Counted from the stretch's first letter, positions 20,997 through 32,424 are shown. The stretch is 64,000 bases of DNA from Nemertoderma westbladi (GCA_032718475.1 JAUCBJ010008947.1:17149-81148); one strand, 5' to 3'. Program-made: numbers and translations. The notes: generated by a model not told the origin, from the letters alone.

Positions 20997-21551
20997 ACAA
21001 CAGGCCGAACAACGTGAACGGGAGGCCGAACAACAGGCCGAACAATGTAAACGAGAGGCCGAACAAGAGACCGAACAACGTAAAATGGAGGCAGAAATGC
21101 GTAAACAACATGCTGAGGCCCAAGCGATTCTCATCCACAAAAAGAATGCGGATATTGCGAAACTCGCGGAATACGAAGCCGCACTCATAGAACAGGATCT
21201 CCAACTATATGAGGACTGGGAAAGGGGTATAGAACAGAACTATGAACCAATCCCAGTCCCGGAATTGGAGAAGTAATTTACACCACCAGCGGCGAAACCT
21301 CTGAAACCCGAGTTCCCGCCAACCATACAGTCTACGTTATCGGCACAAGCACCGGTATTCCATCCCCCACCGGTTACGCTTAAGAATGAGGAACCTTATT
21401 TCCCAGCCAACCCCACGGTCCCGAGCGTTTCCAAGTACGAGCCTGAAAAGAACGGGATGCCACCCCTCGATCCAACAACCAGTTTACATCCACACCACAA
21501 ATCCGTAACCGCGTCATCATTAAAACTCCACCTCTCATCGATCCATCGTGC
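20923..21551 (+). pseudogene. BEL-1 gag middle: coiled coil and Pro-rich linker
   Basis: After ATG 20923 comes a strong coiled coil of Gln/Glu/Ala/Arg repeats (units like REAEQQAEQ, residues ~20-85). It continues to TAA 21274-21276, after which the same frame goes on with a Pro-rich linker (FTPPAAKPLKPEF ...). It then shifts into the frame starting at 21552. The coiled coil would help Gag multimerise. Stops and the frameshift show decay. Confidence 0.65.
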
Positions 21552-22760
21552 ATGGGAGAGAGTGCCAATAACTATAACCCTCCTAGTCATTCCAGTTCAG
21601 ATGACGTCGGCATTATCCGGGCATTGGAAAACCGCCTGGCCATGCCCAAGATGGAGATCCGCACCTTCGAAGGAGACCCCGTCGATTACCTCGGATTCAA
21701 GAAACGGTTCTTCGCTCAGATTGGGTCAACGGATATAACCGACGCACAAAAACTGATATATTTATCCCAATACCTGGGCGACAAACCACGCCGAATCATT
21801 AAATGTTTTGAGGGAGGATCTTATGAAGCATACTATGACGCATGGAAAACTCTAGACAAAAGATACGGAAATATCGGGACTATAATTAATAAAACTCTCG
21901 AGAAACTGATACAGGACGCGGGATCCCTAGGGGACCCACAGAATATCCAGGAGTTCTCGGATTTCATGAAAGATGCCTACTACACTCTAAAACCATTAAA
22001 TAAGGAGGAACAAGTAAACAACATTCTAAACCTCCGACAGATTGCCCGAAAGTTCCCCGGATGGCTACAAAGTAAGTGGGCGTATAAATGCGTAGATCTC
22101 TGACGCAGACACCCAGATCGAGATCCCAGTTTCCTCGAAATGTCGGCATTCCTGGATGATATCTCTGAAGCCATGAATGACTCGATGTTCTCCAAACAAA
22201 GTCTCGCCAAGTTAGACGGAATAGAGAACAACTCCAGGAGCAGGACACCCACTCAGAAACCGAGATTCCATCCCCCTCCGGTGAGTACGATGGCTATCAC
22301 CATGGCCGAGGATTCCGACGACGAGGACTACGAGGAACCTACATCAGCCGAGGAATGGGCGTGTTATCTTGCGAATTGGGCACCCGAAAGGGAAGGCACC
22401 ACAACCTCCCTTCTCTGTCTCTTCTGCGGAGAGAAACATAAGGTGGAATTCTGCAGAAAGTTCCAGTTTGCCGAACTCGTCCCATGCTTTGAGGCGATAA
22501 TGAAACACCGAGGATGCTTCCGGTGTCTTGGAACAGGTCACTATGTTCGGGATTGCAACCAAAGATCGTGCTGTGTGGTCTGTAATGACCTACGTCATCA
22601 CACACACCTCCACATCCCCGCGAACTTTGACTTTACCACCCTCCCCTTTCGGATCGAAGCCAAACGAAGAGGAGAAACGAACCACGTCTCTAAAGGAACC
22701 CGTCGATTCAACGGAGGGAAACCAACCCATTTAAGACCTCCACCGATGTATCACAAGTGA
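21552..22760 (+). pseudogene. BEL-1 gag C-terminal: DUF1759-like domain and zinc knuckles
   Basis: The frame reads 21552-22103 and, past a single TGA (22101-22103), goes on to 22760. The first part matches the DUF1759 pattern of BEL/Pao Gag: IRTFEGDPVDYLGFKKRF, KLIYLSQYLGDKPRRII, WKTLDKRYGN. The second has LCLFCGEKHKVEFC and CFRCLGTGHYVRDC (zinc knuckle, C-x2-C-x4-H-x4-C), then a further CC..C..H motif. It binds RNA in the particle. The gag frame overlaps the pol frame by 67 nt (22694-22760) in the -1 relation, so pol would be made by -1 frameshifting. Confidence 0.8.
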
Positions 22761-24607
22761 CAAATATCTCGGCCACGATCAACCTTATCAATCGCTGTTA
22801 CATGGTCTTCGCCAAAGTAATCCCAGTAAGAATTCAAGGGGTCGTGAAATCCTTGACAACGCTCGCGTTCCTTGATAACGGGTCGGACGGAACCATCATC
22901 GACCAGGATTTCCTCGAACAACTCGGCCTAGACTACGAACCTTGCAAACGGCCCATACAAACTATCACTGACCATAGAGAAGTAGAGTCCGGGGAGGTAC
23001 AGCTCCAGATGGAAGGAGTCATGAAGGGTTACGAGACGGTCAAGCTAACGATCAAGAACGCCTTAGTACACACCGATCTCCGAGTGCGGTTCCGACAATC
23101 AGCTGAATACGCACCCCTCATACAGTTAGACCAGGAAGATGTAGACCTCCGATGTCCACCGTTGGACGTGAACCGAATCACCCTATTGATCGGACTAGAC
23201 ACACCGGAATTACACATACCCACCGGAGACGTCGCCCGATCTGTAAAGCCGGATGACAGCTTTTATGCCGAACGCACGATCATGGGTTGGATACTCTGCG
23301 GCATCAAGGAGGAGACTACAGACACTTATACATATCTCCCTAAATGCCAGATTAAAGAGAATGCAACATCCGTGGGTTATTGTTCAGCAACAGACCTGGA
23401 CGAGGACTTATTCCTTGAGACTGAGAAAACCCAGCAGGAGATGACCAAATACTTTAATCTAGAGACCCAAGAGTTTGCTGAAAAGGACGAGACCCCGTCC
23501 GAGGAAGATCAATATTGTATTGACATCCTTGATCAGGCCACGTTCAAAGACGGACATTGGTGTTCACCCATGCTATGGAAAGACCCAGATAAACCGATGG
23601 CAAATAATGCCGACATGGCCCTTAGGCGGCTTAAAGGAATCCTACGCCGGTTGAATGACCAACCCGAGATAAAGGAGAAATATAATAATGTAATCAAAGG
23701 ATATCTAGAAGATGGATTGGCGGAAATGGTACCCCAGAATGAACTGCAAGGGGGTAGACGGACATATTATCTCCCAACCCATTATGTGGTAGAAGCCCAG
23801 AAGGGCGGTAAAATCCGACTAGTCAATGATGCTGCTGCTATGTATCAAGGCGAATCCCTGAACAGCCAACTTTATACAGGGCCCAACATATACAGTACAC
23901 TTATCGGCGTGTTGATCAGGTTCAGGGAAAACCGGATAGCATTCACATGCAACATCAAAGCGATGTTTCACCAGGTCCAAATGCTACCAAGAGACTCAGA
24001 CTGTCTGCGTATATTATGGACAGATAAAACATTAACTCCACAGGCGATAAGTCATCTCACATTGAAGGATGTGGACGTAATGCGCATGATCGTCAGGATC
24101 TTCGGCGCTAAGGACTCGCCGGTAGCATGTAGTGACATGCTGAAGAAAACAGCGACTATGTGCGAAAACGAGTTCCCTCCTACAGTCATAGAAACCATAC
24201 GACGATGCTTCTACGTGGACGACGGATGCGCCGGTGCCGATAATATTGACGAGGCATATCAGCTAGCGATGGGGATGGTGGAATGTTTAAAGAGAGGAGG
24301 TTTCCCCCTCGTAAAGTTCAGATCCCACGACAAAAAACTTACGGAAAAGTTTCCGGAAGAAATCAGACTGGACGACAATAAAATGTATTCCGAGGATGTG
24401 GATCACCGTGTACTCGGCATTGAATGGGACATAGAATTGGATGAATTCATCTTCAAATATAACCCCCTACCCAAGCCCATGACGAAAAGGGGATGTTTGT
24501 CTATAAAAAGTGCAATATTCGACCCACTAAACTTCATATCTCTGGTAACCTTGGCCGGAATGAATTTGATCAAGGAAATGTGGATAGAAGGACTGGGATG
24601 GGACTAA
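22757..24607 (+). pseudogene. BEL-1 pol: aspartic protease and reverse transcriptase
   Basis: Protease (DUF1758-like) lies at about 22830-23230, with LDNGSDGTIID at 22869: the usual DSG active site is DNG here. A conserved TFIMGWILCG-like segment follows. The Pao-type RT runs about 23690-24480: YYLPTHYVV, KIRLVNDAAA, CNIKAMFHQVQM, FGAKDSPVACS and FYVDDGC (24212-24223). Motif A normally reads D-I-x-A-M-F-H-Q; here the catalytic Asp is Asn (codon AAC 23951-23953), so the RT is probably dead although YVDD is intact. The frame stops at TAA 24605-24607 just after LGWD, which in the family leads on into the RNase H linker. The ATG 22757 is not a true start; pol opens from 22694. Confidence 0.88.
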
Positions 24608-24928
24608 GAACTCCCCCCACACCTCAGTGTCAAATGGACGAAGTGGAACAACACCTATAGGAACGTCGCAGTTGGCGACATAGTTCTAGTGAAGGAAGAT
24701 CTCAAAGACCGCGTCCACTGGCCTGTGGCGCGAGTCGTGACAATAACTCCAAGTAAAGACAGACTTGCGAGGACTGTGACGTTACGAATGGCAAAGGGCC
24801 ACTACCAACGCCCTATCCAGAGGCTGTGCCTTCTTGAAGGCAATGACAGTGGTGACTCCACGAGAGGTGATAAGTTCCCTACTCAGGATCCTGCTGCAGA
24901 CATTGGTGACAATGCTAAACCCGTTTAA
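24608..24928 (+). pseudogene. BEL-1 pol C-terminus after internal deletion
   Basis: In the same frame as pol beyond the TAA: ELPPHLSVKWTKWNN still belongs to the RNase H linker. It is followed directly by the DUF5641-type C-terminus: VAVGDIVLVKEDL, WPVARVVTITPSKD and RPIQRLCLLEGN. RNase H, the integrase zinc domain and the integrase core (about 2.5 kb in a complete element) are missing, with the junction near 24649. The junction keeps the frame. The frame ends with TAA at 24926-24928. Confidence 0.8.
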
Positions 24929-26195
24929 ACCCTTCTCATCCTGTTGACAAACTCTTTTAAATGTGATTTATCGACAATGAATAATGGACCCCCCTTAAAC
25001 CAACTGTAACCACGCAATGGTATTTGTGTTTCCTCGTGTGTTATGTGGAGTCCAGCGTCACCCTGCAGATGTTTCGACTGACGCAGGGTCGTTTATGTAT
25101 TGTTCACCCTGATTTTGGTCATTGGGACCAACGGCATTGGATTATTGGAAATGGCAAAGATTTGAAGTGGAATTCATTGTATCCATTGTATTATGTTGTG
25201 TTGTCCGTTGCGTGCGCAGTTCGGGGCGTAGGCGGTGTAACTAGTCCAGCTGTAGATCCCGGGTTGCCACGCAACACCCCCTCTATCCCGTTATTCTGGT
25301 GGGTCCATGGTGCATCCACATGACTTCGTCGATAGAGGTTTTATGTTTCTCAGTTGCGTTATTCTGGTAGGACCGTTGCATGGATTTTGGGGCGTAGGCG
25401 GTGTAACTAGTCCAGCTGTAGATCCCAGAATGTTGCGTAACCCCATCCCACATGACTTCGTCGGCTGAGCTTTATGTTGCTGGGAGTGTTATTCTGGTGG
25501 GTCCCTGGTGCATTCCACGTGACTTCACTTCCAGCATCTTCATTGTCCGTTACATGTGCAGTTTGGGGCGTAGGCGGTGTAACTAGCCCAGCTGTAGATT
25601 CCAGATTGCCGCGTAACACCCCTTCCACAACGAAAATTTCCCAAAGAAGATGGTTGAATGTAGTTGGAAATGATGAAAAGAAACAGGCGACATTACTATA
25701 AACTGAATGATGACGCGTATGATGATGAAAATGTAATGATGCGCACCCTGGTGCTGCGCTTATAACAAATGATGATAGCCAGGAGGCTATAACCCCAATG
25801 ATGAAATGGAAATAAATGAAATGTGTAATAAATGATGTAATAAATGTGAAATAAATGTGGAACTAAATGATGAAATGTGGAAAGAAATAAATGAAATGTG
25901 AAATGAAATAAAAATGAGAAATGGAAAAGACAAAAAAAATGTATAAAATGTAGAAAGAAAAGAACTGTCAAAAAGAAGAGGACATAAAAAGTCAAAACTG
26001 GTTGGATATTAATGTATAGCTATAGTAACTGTAAATGCTGAATGTATTATCAATAAGATGGTAGATGCCTATATAGCAATGATATTTAATAAACTGAATT
26101 ACAAATAAACTGAATTATTCTGCAGTCACTATAGTATCAGACTTTCTGGATTTATAATTAACTGATGTAAATTTGCAACGGACATAATCGAAAAT
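24929..26195 (+). other. BEL-1 spacer between pol and 3' ORF, partly repetitive
   Basis: Contains the ~170-bp tandem repeats at 25200-25640 and then an A-rich ATGAAATG-type simple-sequence tract (about 25700-25990). 26040-26195 is AT-rich and leads to the 3' ORF. No gene supported. Confidence 0.6.
25200..25640 (+). repeat. Three degenerate ~170-bp tandem units
   Basis: The marker GGGGCGTAGGCGGTGTAACT starts at 25223, 25389 and 25565 (spacings 166 and 176). It is followed each time by an AGTCCAGCTGTAGAT-type sequence and TTATTCTGGTGGGTCC-type sequence. Short open frames in this block follow the repeat and are not genes. Confidence 0.8.
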
Positions 26196-28779
26196 ATGGA
26201 CCCAAATCGCCAAATTATCGGCGAACTACGTAATACGATAGATTTACTGGAATATCCACAACCTGGATCCCCTAACTTTGATACAAATTGGAACGCCCTG
26301 ATAAATGAGAATGTGCGAGTCGTCAAATTCTCCGGACGAGAGGGACCGGATTCCCGGAATCTACGAGCCCTCTGGTTGTCCGATGCTTGTACGAGACTGA
26401 AAAGAACTCGGAACGCAAAGGCAACCGGAGGGGATGAGTTGTCATTCTGGGAAACGTTCTGGCAAAGCGTCTACAAATCCCGATGTTTGATATACGACAA
26501 CGAGGGAAACGCGACGCCTACCTCGAAAGCGATTACGTTGGCGCGATGTCAAAGTTTCGTCAACGACAAGAGTACGTACCTCACCCACTGGGGAAACCTA
26601 GCGGAGTGTACGGCAACGCTGCGAGAGGAACGTATATCAGTTATCCAGAATCGCGACAGGAGAAGTACGGGACGAAGCAATACGGTCGATCATTGGTCGT
26701 CGTCCTCAGAACCCTGGACGGTTTGGTGTTGGTATGTCGAATATTTCCGACACCCAGACAGGAGGTACGGACAGCCGGAGCGATCTGGTTACTACCACCT
26801 GAGATCCAAAAGATCCTATTCGACTTCGACATCATTAAAATCGGGTCGGATATAAAGGCGGACGTCCGAAACGACTACGCGAACACTCCTTTCGGAAGAG
26901 ACCGTCGAGAAGATCTCAACGCCATTAGTCATTGTGTCGACACCCAGACACTATTAGCCTGGTTATGATCCGCCAACTTCATGCGAGGATTCCGAGAGGT
27001 GAGACGGACGAAATCCGGTATCGGCTACCTCGCAGTGCTAAACGGTGGCATAGACTTTAAACCCCAGAAATTCCAGGATTATAATAAGATATATGGTGGA
27101 TACCCGGGATTAGAAATAAAGAGTGAGCGAGAGAATCGCTGGAAGGATGTTGAAAGAAAGTGGACGATCCACCACAAGTGGGAGAATCCGGACCGACGAA
27201 ACTACATCTACGTCGTTATGGAATACTACACAGTCGCTAAGTTCATATGTAAAACTCTCGATAGCCTCATTACGGCGGTTCCTAATTCCTTTATTGACTA
27301 CGAGGTTATCAACCACGCGTTCAAAGTGGTCGAAAATATTACACCGGGAGAGACAAAAACGCTCACCGTCATCGCTTCCTGGGACGAGAATGGGCCGTTC
27401 GACATCCCTACGATTACCGATGTCCTCGGTGCGGAGGAACCACTGATTTCCTCGGAAGGGGAAGAATTATGGCTACAGGAAGGTGTTCTACTGTCCACCC
27501 CAAAGCGACAACTCGATCCGGAAGCCGCGTACCAACCGGCCGCCAAACGGGTCGCCTCGGCCCGAACCTGCGACGGAAGCAGGCGTTTCCACCCCACTTG
27601 GCTCCGGTAGCCCCGCGAGGGAGTTAGTCACTACCTTCGCGTTAAACAACTTCGGCGACATATGTCAGAGGTTATCTCCATATCCGTTCCCGGGTGGCGA
27701 AGACTGGTCTTCGGAGATTCTGAGTACCAGCACCCAACGGACCCGCTCAGCAATACTGGTTGAAAAGGGTCCCAGCGCTGCGCCGACTCCCGAAGATCTC
27801 CTCGGAATCCCTCCGTCGAAAACCCCGGCACCTCTTCGCCGACCAGCGGTGGCAACTACCCCCTCTGTTCCACAGGATCCCATGCAACTTACCCGATGGT
27901 ACGCCGAGCAGATCGAATGGATCCACCGCCAGAAACGGTCATCCGAGATGAGACCGGCAGGACATAAAGAAGGTTATCGAAACGAGAACATACTACGCCA
28001 AAGCACAGCTTTTTGCGGGCTACCGGCCACAGCGAATATTCCAAAAAGCGACCGACGACTCGAGTATTACGTCGGCGTCCCGATTCCGATATTCTTCGGC
28101 CAGGAGATGCAGTTAGAGATATGCAGAGACTGCGGTTCGGAGCAGTACCCACGCGGTACAAGAAATCGAGTAACCGATTCGTGCCTCCAGCTCCTCGGGA
28201 TAATGTATTGTCCTTACTGCGCGACATCGGGACATGATGTTTCAGTTTGTCCATCCCTCTATAACCTCTGCACAACATGCGGTTTCCGTGGACATTCCGC
28301 TAGCCCCCGCTGCAATATAAAGTGTCCCACGAAGGACGTTACCGCTATGGGAAATCTGGTTATGTTCGAAACCTACGCAAACAGCCATAAAGACCAAAGT
28401 ATGGAGAAACGCTCGGAATATCGTGCAGGAAATGGCGTGCGGGTATTTTTCCTTCCCTGAACGCCTCCATACGACAGCGACGTTACCATTCCATTACGTG
28501 GATCTGTTGCTAAGCGCCGGATTATTCGGCCCATTCGAGATCCTTAGATGCTTATATTCGTATAAGGAAGAGTTCGGTGATGGAAAGTGGTTCTTAGAGG
28601 CACGCACCACCGAGTTAGAAAGACGAACCGATATGATCCCGCTACCATCGAAAGGAAGAGCCGCCAGGAGACAAGCTGAAACGTTGCTCATGATGGATGT
28701 TGACGCTCCCCTACCAGCACTAGCGATCGACGAGAGTCGACGGGCGAAGAGGAGAAAGGCGTATCAGAGCAAGAAATAG
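26196..28779 (+). pseudogene. BEL-1 extra 3' ORF: DEDDy exonuclease-like segment plus two zinc knuckles
   Basis: One ancestral protein of about 850 residues is now in pieces: 26196 to ~26680 in one frame, ~26620-27600 in a second (single TGA at 26966), ~27520-28440 in the first again, ~28420-28779 in a third. The N-terminus (MDPNRQIIGELRNTIDLLE) is unrecognised. The second piece resembles RNase D/WRN-type 3'-5' exonucleases: LPPEIQKILFDFDIIKIGSDIKADV (about 26795-26865) then DTQTLLAW, and a late W..PDRRNYIYVVMEYYT. There Y-x3-E stands where the family has Y-x3-D. The first DxE motif is not clear. The third piece has CPYCATSGHDVSVC and CTTCGFRGHSASPRC zinc knuckles. It sits in the env-like position between pol and 3' LTR. 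A separate captured gene is possible. Confidence 0.55.
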
Positions 28780-28944
28780 AGGACCAAGATATTCCAGGAA
28801 CATTTATATCGAACATTTATTTTTTATATATTTACATAAATTAACTCTAGGCCAAATTAATCAAGACTATGCAATATTAAAATTTTGGGTTTTTTATATG
28901 GGAAATGACCTACGCAAACTCGATCTACCAATAGACCTCACGAA

Positions 28945-28962
28945 GGTCATTGGGGGGGGGAC
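28945..28962 (+). promoter_or_regulatory. Polypurine tract of BEL-1
   Basis: TTGGGGGGGGGAC immediately precedes the 3' LTR, the position of the plus-strand primer. Just upstream, AATGACCT (28904) and AGGTCATT (28944) form a short inverted pair. Confidence 0.65.
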
Positions 28963-30325
28963 TGTTCGCGGTATTTCAACTTTTCCTAACGCGAGTTGAA
29001 TATTTTTTGGATTTATTTAAAATGAATATTCCGATATCACTACTGGGTGCGGGAACATGGGATTTGGGCACATTCAATGGACTGGGGGCGATTTATGGGC
29101 GAATATTGGGGCGACTTATGGGGTACAGGGACTTATTTCATGTATTTAAGGGCCAGGGGTGGGAGGAAAAGTTAAGCAGTATTCAGGTTTGCCTGATTAC
29201 TATTAGGCCTAGCCAACTTCCTGCTGCCTGTAGAGGTGGATTTGGTAACTCGCTAGGTCTAAAGGACATGAGTTATGGTTATTATGAGCCTGAAAAGGAC
29301 ATCGGAAAGTCTGCTGCTTGTGTCAGGGATTTGTGACGGGAACCGACGACAGACCCCTAGCCAAGCCGTACTGGTTCCTGACCGATCCCTTCGGGGTTCG
29401 GGAAGGGTGGGACGGACACGCGAACGGGTCGACCGACTAACGGAGGAAGGGTTCGACGAGGACTGCCTTCCTGAAGTGGGTTCCACGACCGGCATTAGTA
29501 CGAGCCTGAATAAGGACTCGGAAAACCACCAACCGTTGGCGCTCACGACGGGCTGACAGACCCCCTTGCCAAGCCGTTCTGGTTCCTGACCGATCCCTTC
29601 GGGGTTCGGGAAGGGTGGGACGGACACGCAACGGGGTCGAAAGACAAAGGACTGGACTCTACTGGCCTACCGACTGTTCGGAGCAGCTTCTCGGCTGCCG
29701 AAGCGACTACGAGCCTGAATAAGGACTCGGAAAGCCTAGGTGGTTGGGTCCCTGCGATGAACCGACGGACCCCTAGCCAAGCCATACTGGTTCCTGATGA
29801 CCGATCCCTTCAGGGTTCGGGAAGGGTGGGACGGACACGCAAACGGGTCCACCGACATGACAGACCTCTAGCCAAGCCGTACTGGTTCCTGATGACCGAT
29901 CCCTTCGGGGTTCGGGAAGGGTGGGACGGACACGCAACAGGTTCGACCGACACCGACACTACGGTACCGAGACTAGGACCGGGGGAAAATTGGGGAACAT
30001 TAGTTAGGCTAAAAATCTGAGCGAACAGTGGGTAATTAAATAATATACTGTAGGGATTTATATTGTCGTGTTATATTATTGTGAATATTTGGTGTATATT
30101 GGTTTGGGGAAACCCAACTTATTCTCAATCAAGGTTCAACTGTAGGGAAGTTACATTAAAGAGTATATCCAACCAATGAAACTTTTCCTCAACCGCAATC
30201 TTGCATTTAAGAACGTCTTCCTTCTCCACTACCAATATCCGGTGACTGGCCGGGATTCCGTGGTCTGAAAAGATCCGCCTCCAGCATCGGCGTTTTCCCC
30301 CATGGTGTCGGGAATAACGGCAACA
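28963..30325 (+). repeat. BEL-1 3' LTR
   Basis: 1363 bp, TGTTCGCGG to CGGCAACA, followed by the target duplication GACCT (30326-30330). It is colinear with 6640-8034 apart from small indels: for example about 18 bp missing near 29223, and a rearranged segment near 29270. It contains the same four internal ~87-bp units. Confidence 0.92.
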
Positions 30326-30370
30326 GACCTCATCAGTCCCAATCGGAGCCACCTCCCGACATCCGTGAAC

Positions 30371-30997
30371 TAAGGGAAAGGAGCAGGCTACATGGGCGGG
30401 CTTTTCTAACCAAAACAATAAACGTTATCATTACAAATTGAGGGAAAGGAGCAGGTTACATGGGCGGGCTTTTTTAACCAAAACAATAAACGTAATCATT
30501 ACAAATTGAGTTAAAGGAGCAGATTACATGGGCGGGCTATTCTAACCAAAACAATAAACGTTATCATTACAAATTGAGGGAAAGGAGCAGATTACATGGG
30601 CGGGCTTTTCTAACCAAAACAATAAACGTTATCATTACAAATTGAGGGAAAGGAGCAGATTACATGGACGGGCTTTTCTAACCAAGACAATAAACGTTAT
30701 CATTACAAATTGAGGGAAAGGAGCAGATTACATTGGCGGGATTTTCTAACCAAAACAATAAACGTTATCATTACAAATTGAGGGAAAGGAGCAGATTACA
30801 TGGGCGGGCTTTTCTAACCAAAACAATAAACGTTATCATTACAAATTGAGGGAAAGGAGCAGGTTACATGTACGGGCCTTTCTAACCAATACAATAAACG
30901 TTATCATTACAAATTGAGGGAAAGGAGCAGGTTACATGGGCGGGCTTTTCTAACCCAAACAATAAACATCATAACAAATTGAGGGAAAGGAGCAGTT
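30371..30997 (+). repeat. 68-bp tandem array, about nine units
   Basis: Unit: TTGAGGGAAAGGAGCAG, then GTTACATGGGCGGGC, then TTTTCTAACCAAAACAAT, then AAACGTTATCATTACAAA. Units differ by a few bases. Single diverged relatives occur at about 31880-31975 and 55684-55780. Confidence 0.92.
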
Positions 30998-31028
30998 AAA
31001 TAAATTAAATATATTAATTAATCAAAGT

Positions 31029-31614
31029 TGTTGCCGTTATTCCCGACACCATGGGGAAAAACGCCGATGCTGGAGGCGGAATTTTCAGACCACGGGATTC
31101 CGGCCAGTCACCGGATATTGGGAGTGGAGAAGGAATACTTTCTGAGATGCAAGATTGCAATTGACAAAACGTTGCATTGGTTGGATATAATCTTTTAATG
31201 TAACTTCCCTACAGTTGAATCTTGATTGAGAATATGTTGGGCTTCCCCCCCCATGCCACACCAATATACACCAAATATTCACAATAATATACGACAATAT
31301 GAATTCCTACAGTACATTAATTAATTACCCACTGTTCGCTTTAGATTTGAACCTAACTAATGTTCCCCATTTTCCCTCGGTCCTAGTCCTAGTCCCGGTA
31401 CCGTAGTGTCGGTGTCGGTCGACCCCGTTGCGTGTCCGTCCCACCCTTCCTGAACCCCGAGGGGATCGTTCATCAGGAAAGCGGTACGGCTTGGCTAGGG
31501 GTCTGTCGGTTCATTGCAGGGTCCCAACCACCTAAGCTTTCCGAGTCCCTTTCAGGCTCGTAGTCGCTTCGGTAGCCGAGAAGCTGCTCCGAATAGTCGG
31601 TAGACCAGTAGAGT
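31029..31614 (-). mobile_element. Partial BEL-1-type LTR, inverted
   Basis: The minus strand matches the last ~585 bp of the BEL-1 LTR and ends exactly at the LTR terminus (TGTTGCCG at 31029 is the reverse complement of CGGCAACA). The 5' part of the LTR is missing beyond about 31614. It is a truncated solo-LTR or element end, in opposite orientation to the LTR at 28963-30325. Confidence 0.88.
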
Positions 31615-32424
31615 AAACTAACACATTATTTAAACAAAGTGCTACATTACCTGATTAAACTAACACATTATGTACTGATTTGTTGACTTTGTAATTTATG
31701 GGAAACTAAATAAGTTAATCTTGCACATTTAATTATTATAGGTCATATGTTTATCAATATTATGTTTGTGTAATTTGGTGGATTATTTTTCAATTATATT
31801 CCGGGAAAAATGAAACAAGTTAATTAAAAATAAATTATAACTCTCGTAAATGCAAAATATTTAACTAACACGCCTATTTAGGAAAATGAATTGGTTACAT
31901 AGGCGACAGGCGTGCTTTTATAACCATCACAATAAAGGATGTCATAATATATGAAAGAACCAAGTTACAGAAGCGGTATTTTTTACTCTACATTTTTCGC
32001 TGTTGGACATATTTTAATTACACTGGCACATTATCAACGATTTGGCTAAAAATTATGTGCTAAAATTATTTCATTATGTTGTACAATATTGAAATCATGT
32101 GCCAGAGAAATATTAAATTATATGCCATTGGTAAAACAAATTATATTTCAGAATATTAAAATTATGTCGGGCCGCAGAAATCATTCATATCTATATTTTA
32201 AATATATTGTTTCAGGTCCATTGGCGATTCCAGCGGGAATAGAAGTGCCTATAGACGAACCACCAACGCTATACATCCACGGTTACAGAAACGTCACCGC
32301 CACTCATTCTCTGTTACTATAAAACCCAGCAGTTATTGTTTTAGAAAATGAAATCAATGAAGTTCCATCCAGACCGTCTAATGTTGCCAGGGAGCCCGTT
32401 GTAGGAACCAATAGCGGTGAGGGA
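31615..32424. other. AT-rich stretch leading into an unrecognised ORF
   Basis: Mostly AT-rich non-coding. A degenerate copy of the 68-bp repeat lies at about 31880-31975. From about 32215 coding-like sequence begins (GPLAIPAGIEVPIDEPP) and probably belongs to the decayed gene at 32425-33279. Confidence 0.5.

Larger units (their letters stand above)
6640..30325 (+). mobile_element. BEL/Pao LTR retrotransposon 'BEL-1', old and carrying nested insertions
   Basis: Direct repeats at 6640-8034 and 28963-30325 both start TGTTCGCGG and end CGGCAACA (TG...CA, as LTRs do). They are flanked by the same 5-bp target duplication GACCT (6635-6639 and 30326-30330). Between them, on the same strand, lie BEL/Pao gag, protease and RT domains, the pol C-terminus, an extra 3' ORF region, and a G-rich tract immediately before the 3' LTR. 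Removing the TTAA transposon (8194-16166) and the RTE copy with its duplication (about 3.9 kb) leaves about 11.8 kb. The LTRs differ by several indels and substitutions, the coding region has many stops, and RNase H and integrase are deleted. The element is old and dead. Confidence 0.93.

Noticed and set aside
20940-21204. Cys/Ser-rich and Phe-rich minus-strand frames
   Set aside because: Antisense of the Glu/Gln coiled coil of BEL-1 gag.
30371-30997. CRISPR-like array of regularly spaced repeats
   Set aside because: Units are directly adjacent 68-bp tandem repeats without variable spacers, in eukaryotic DNA.
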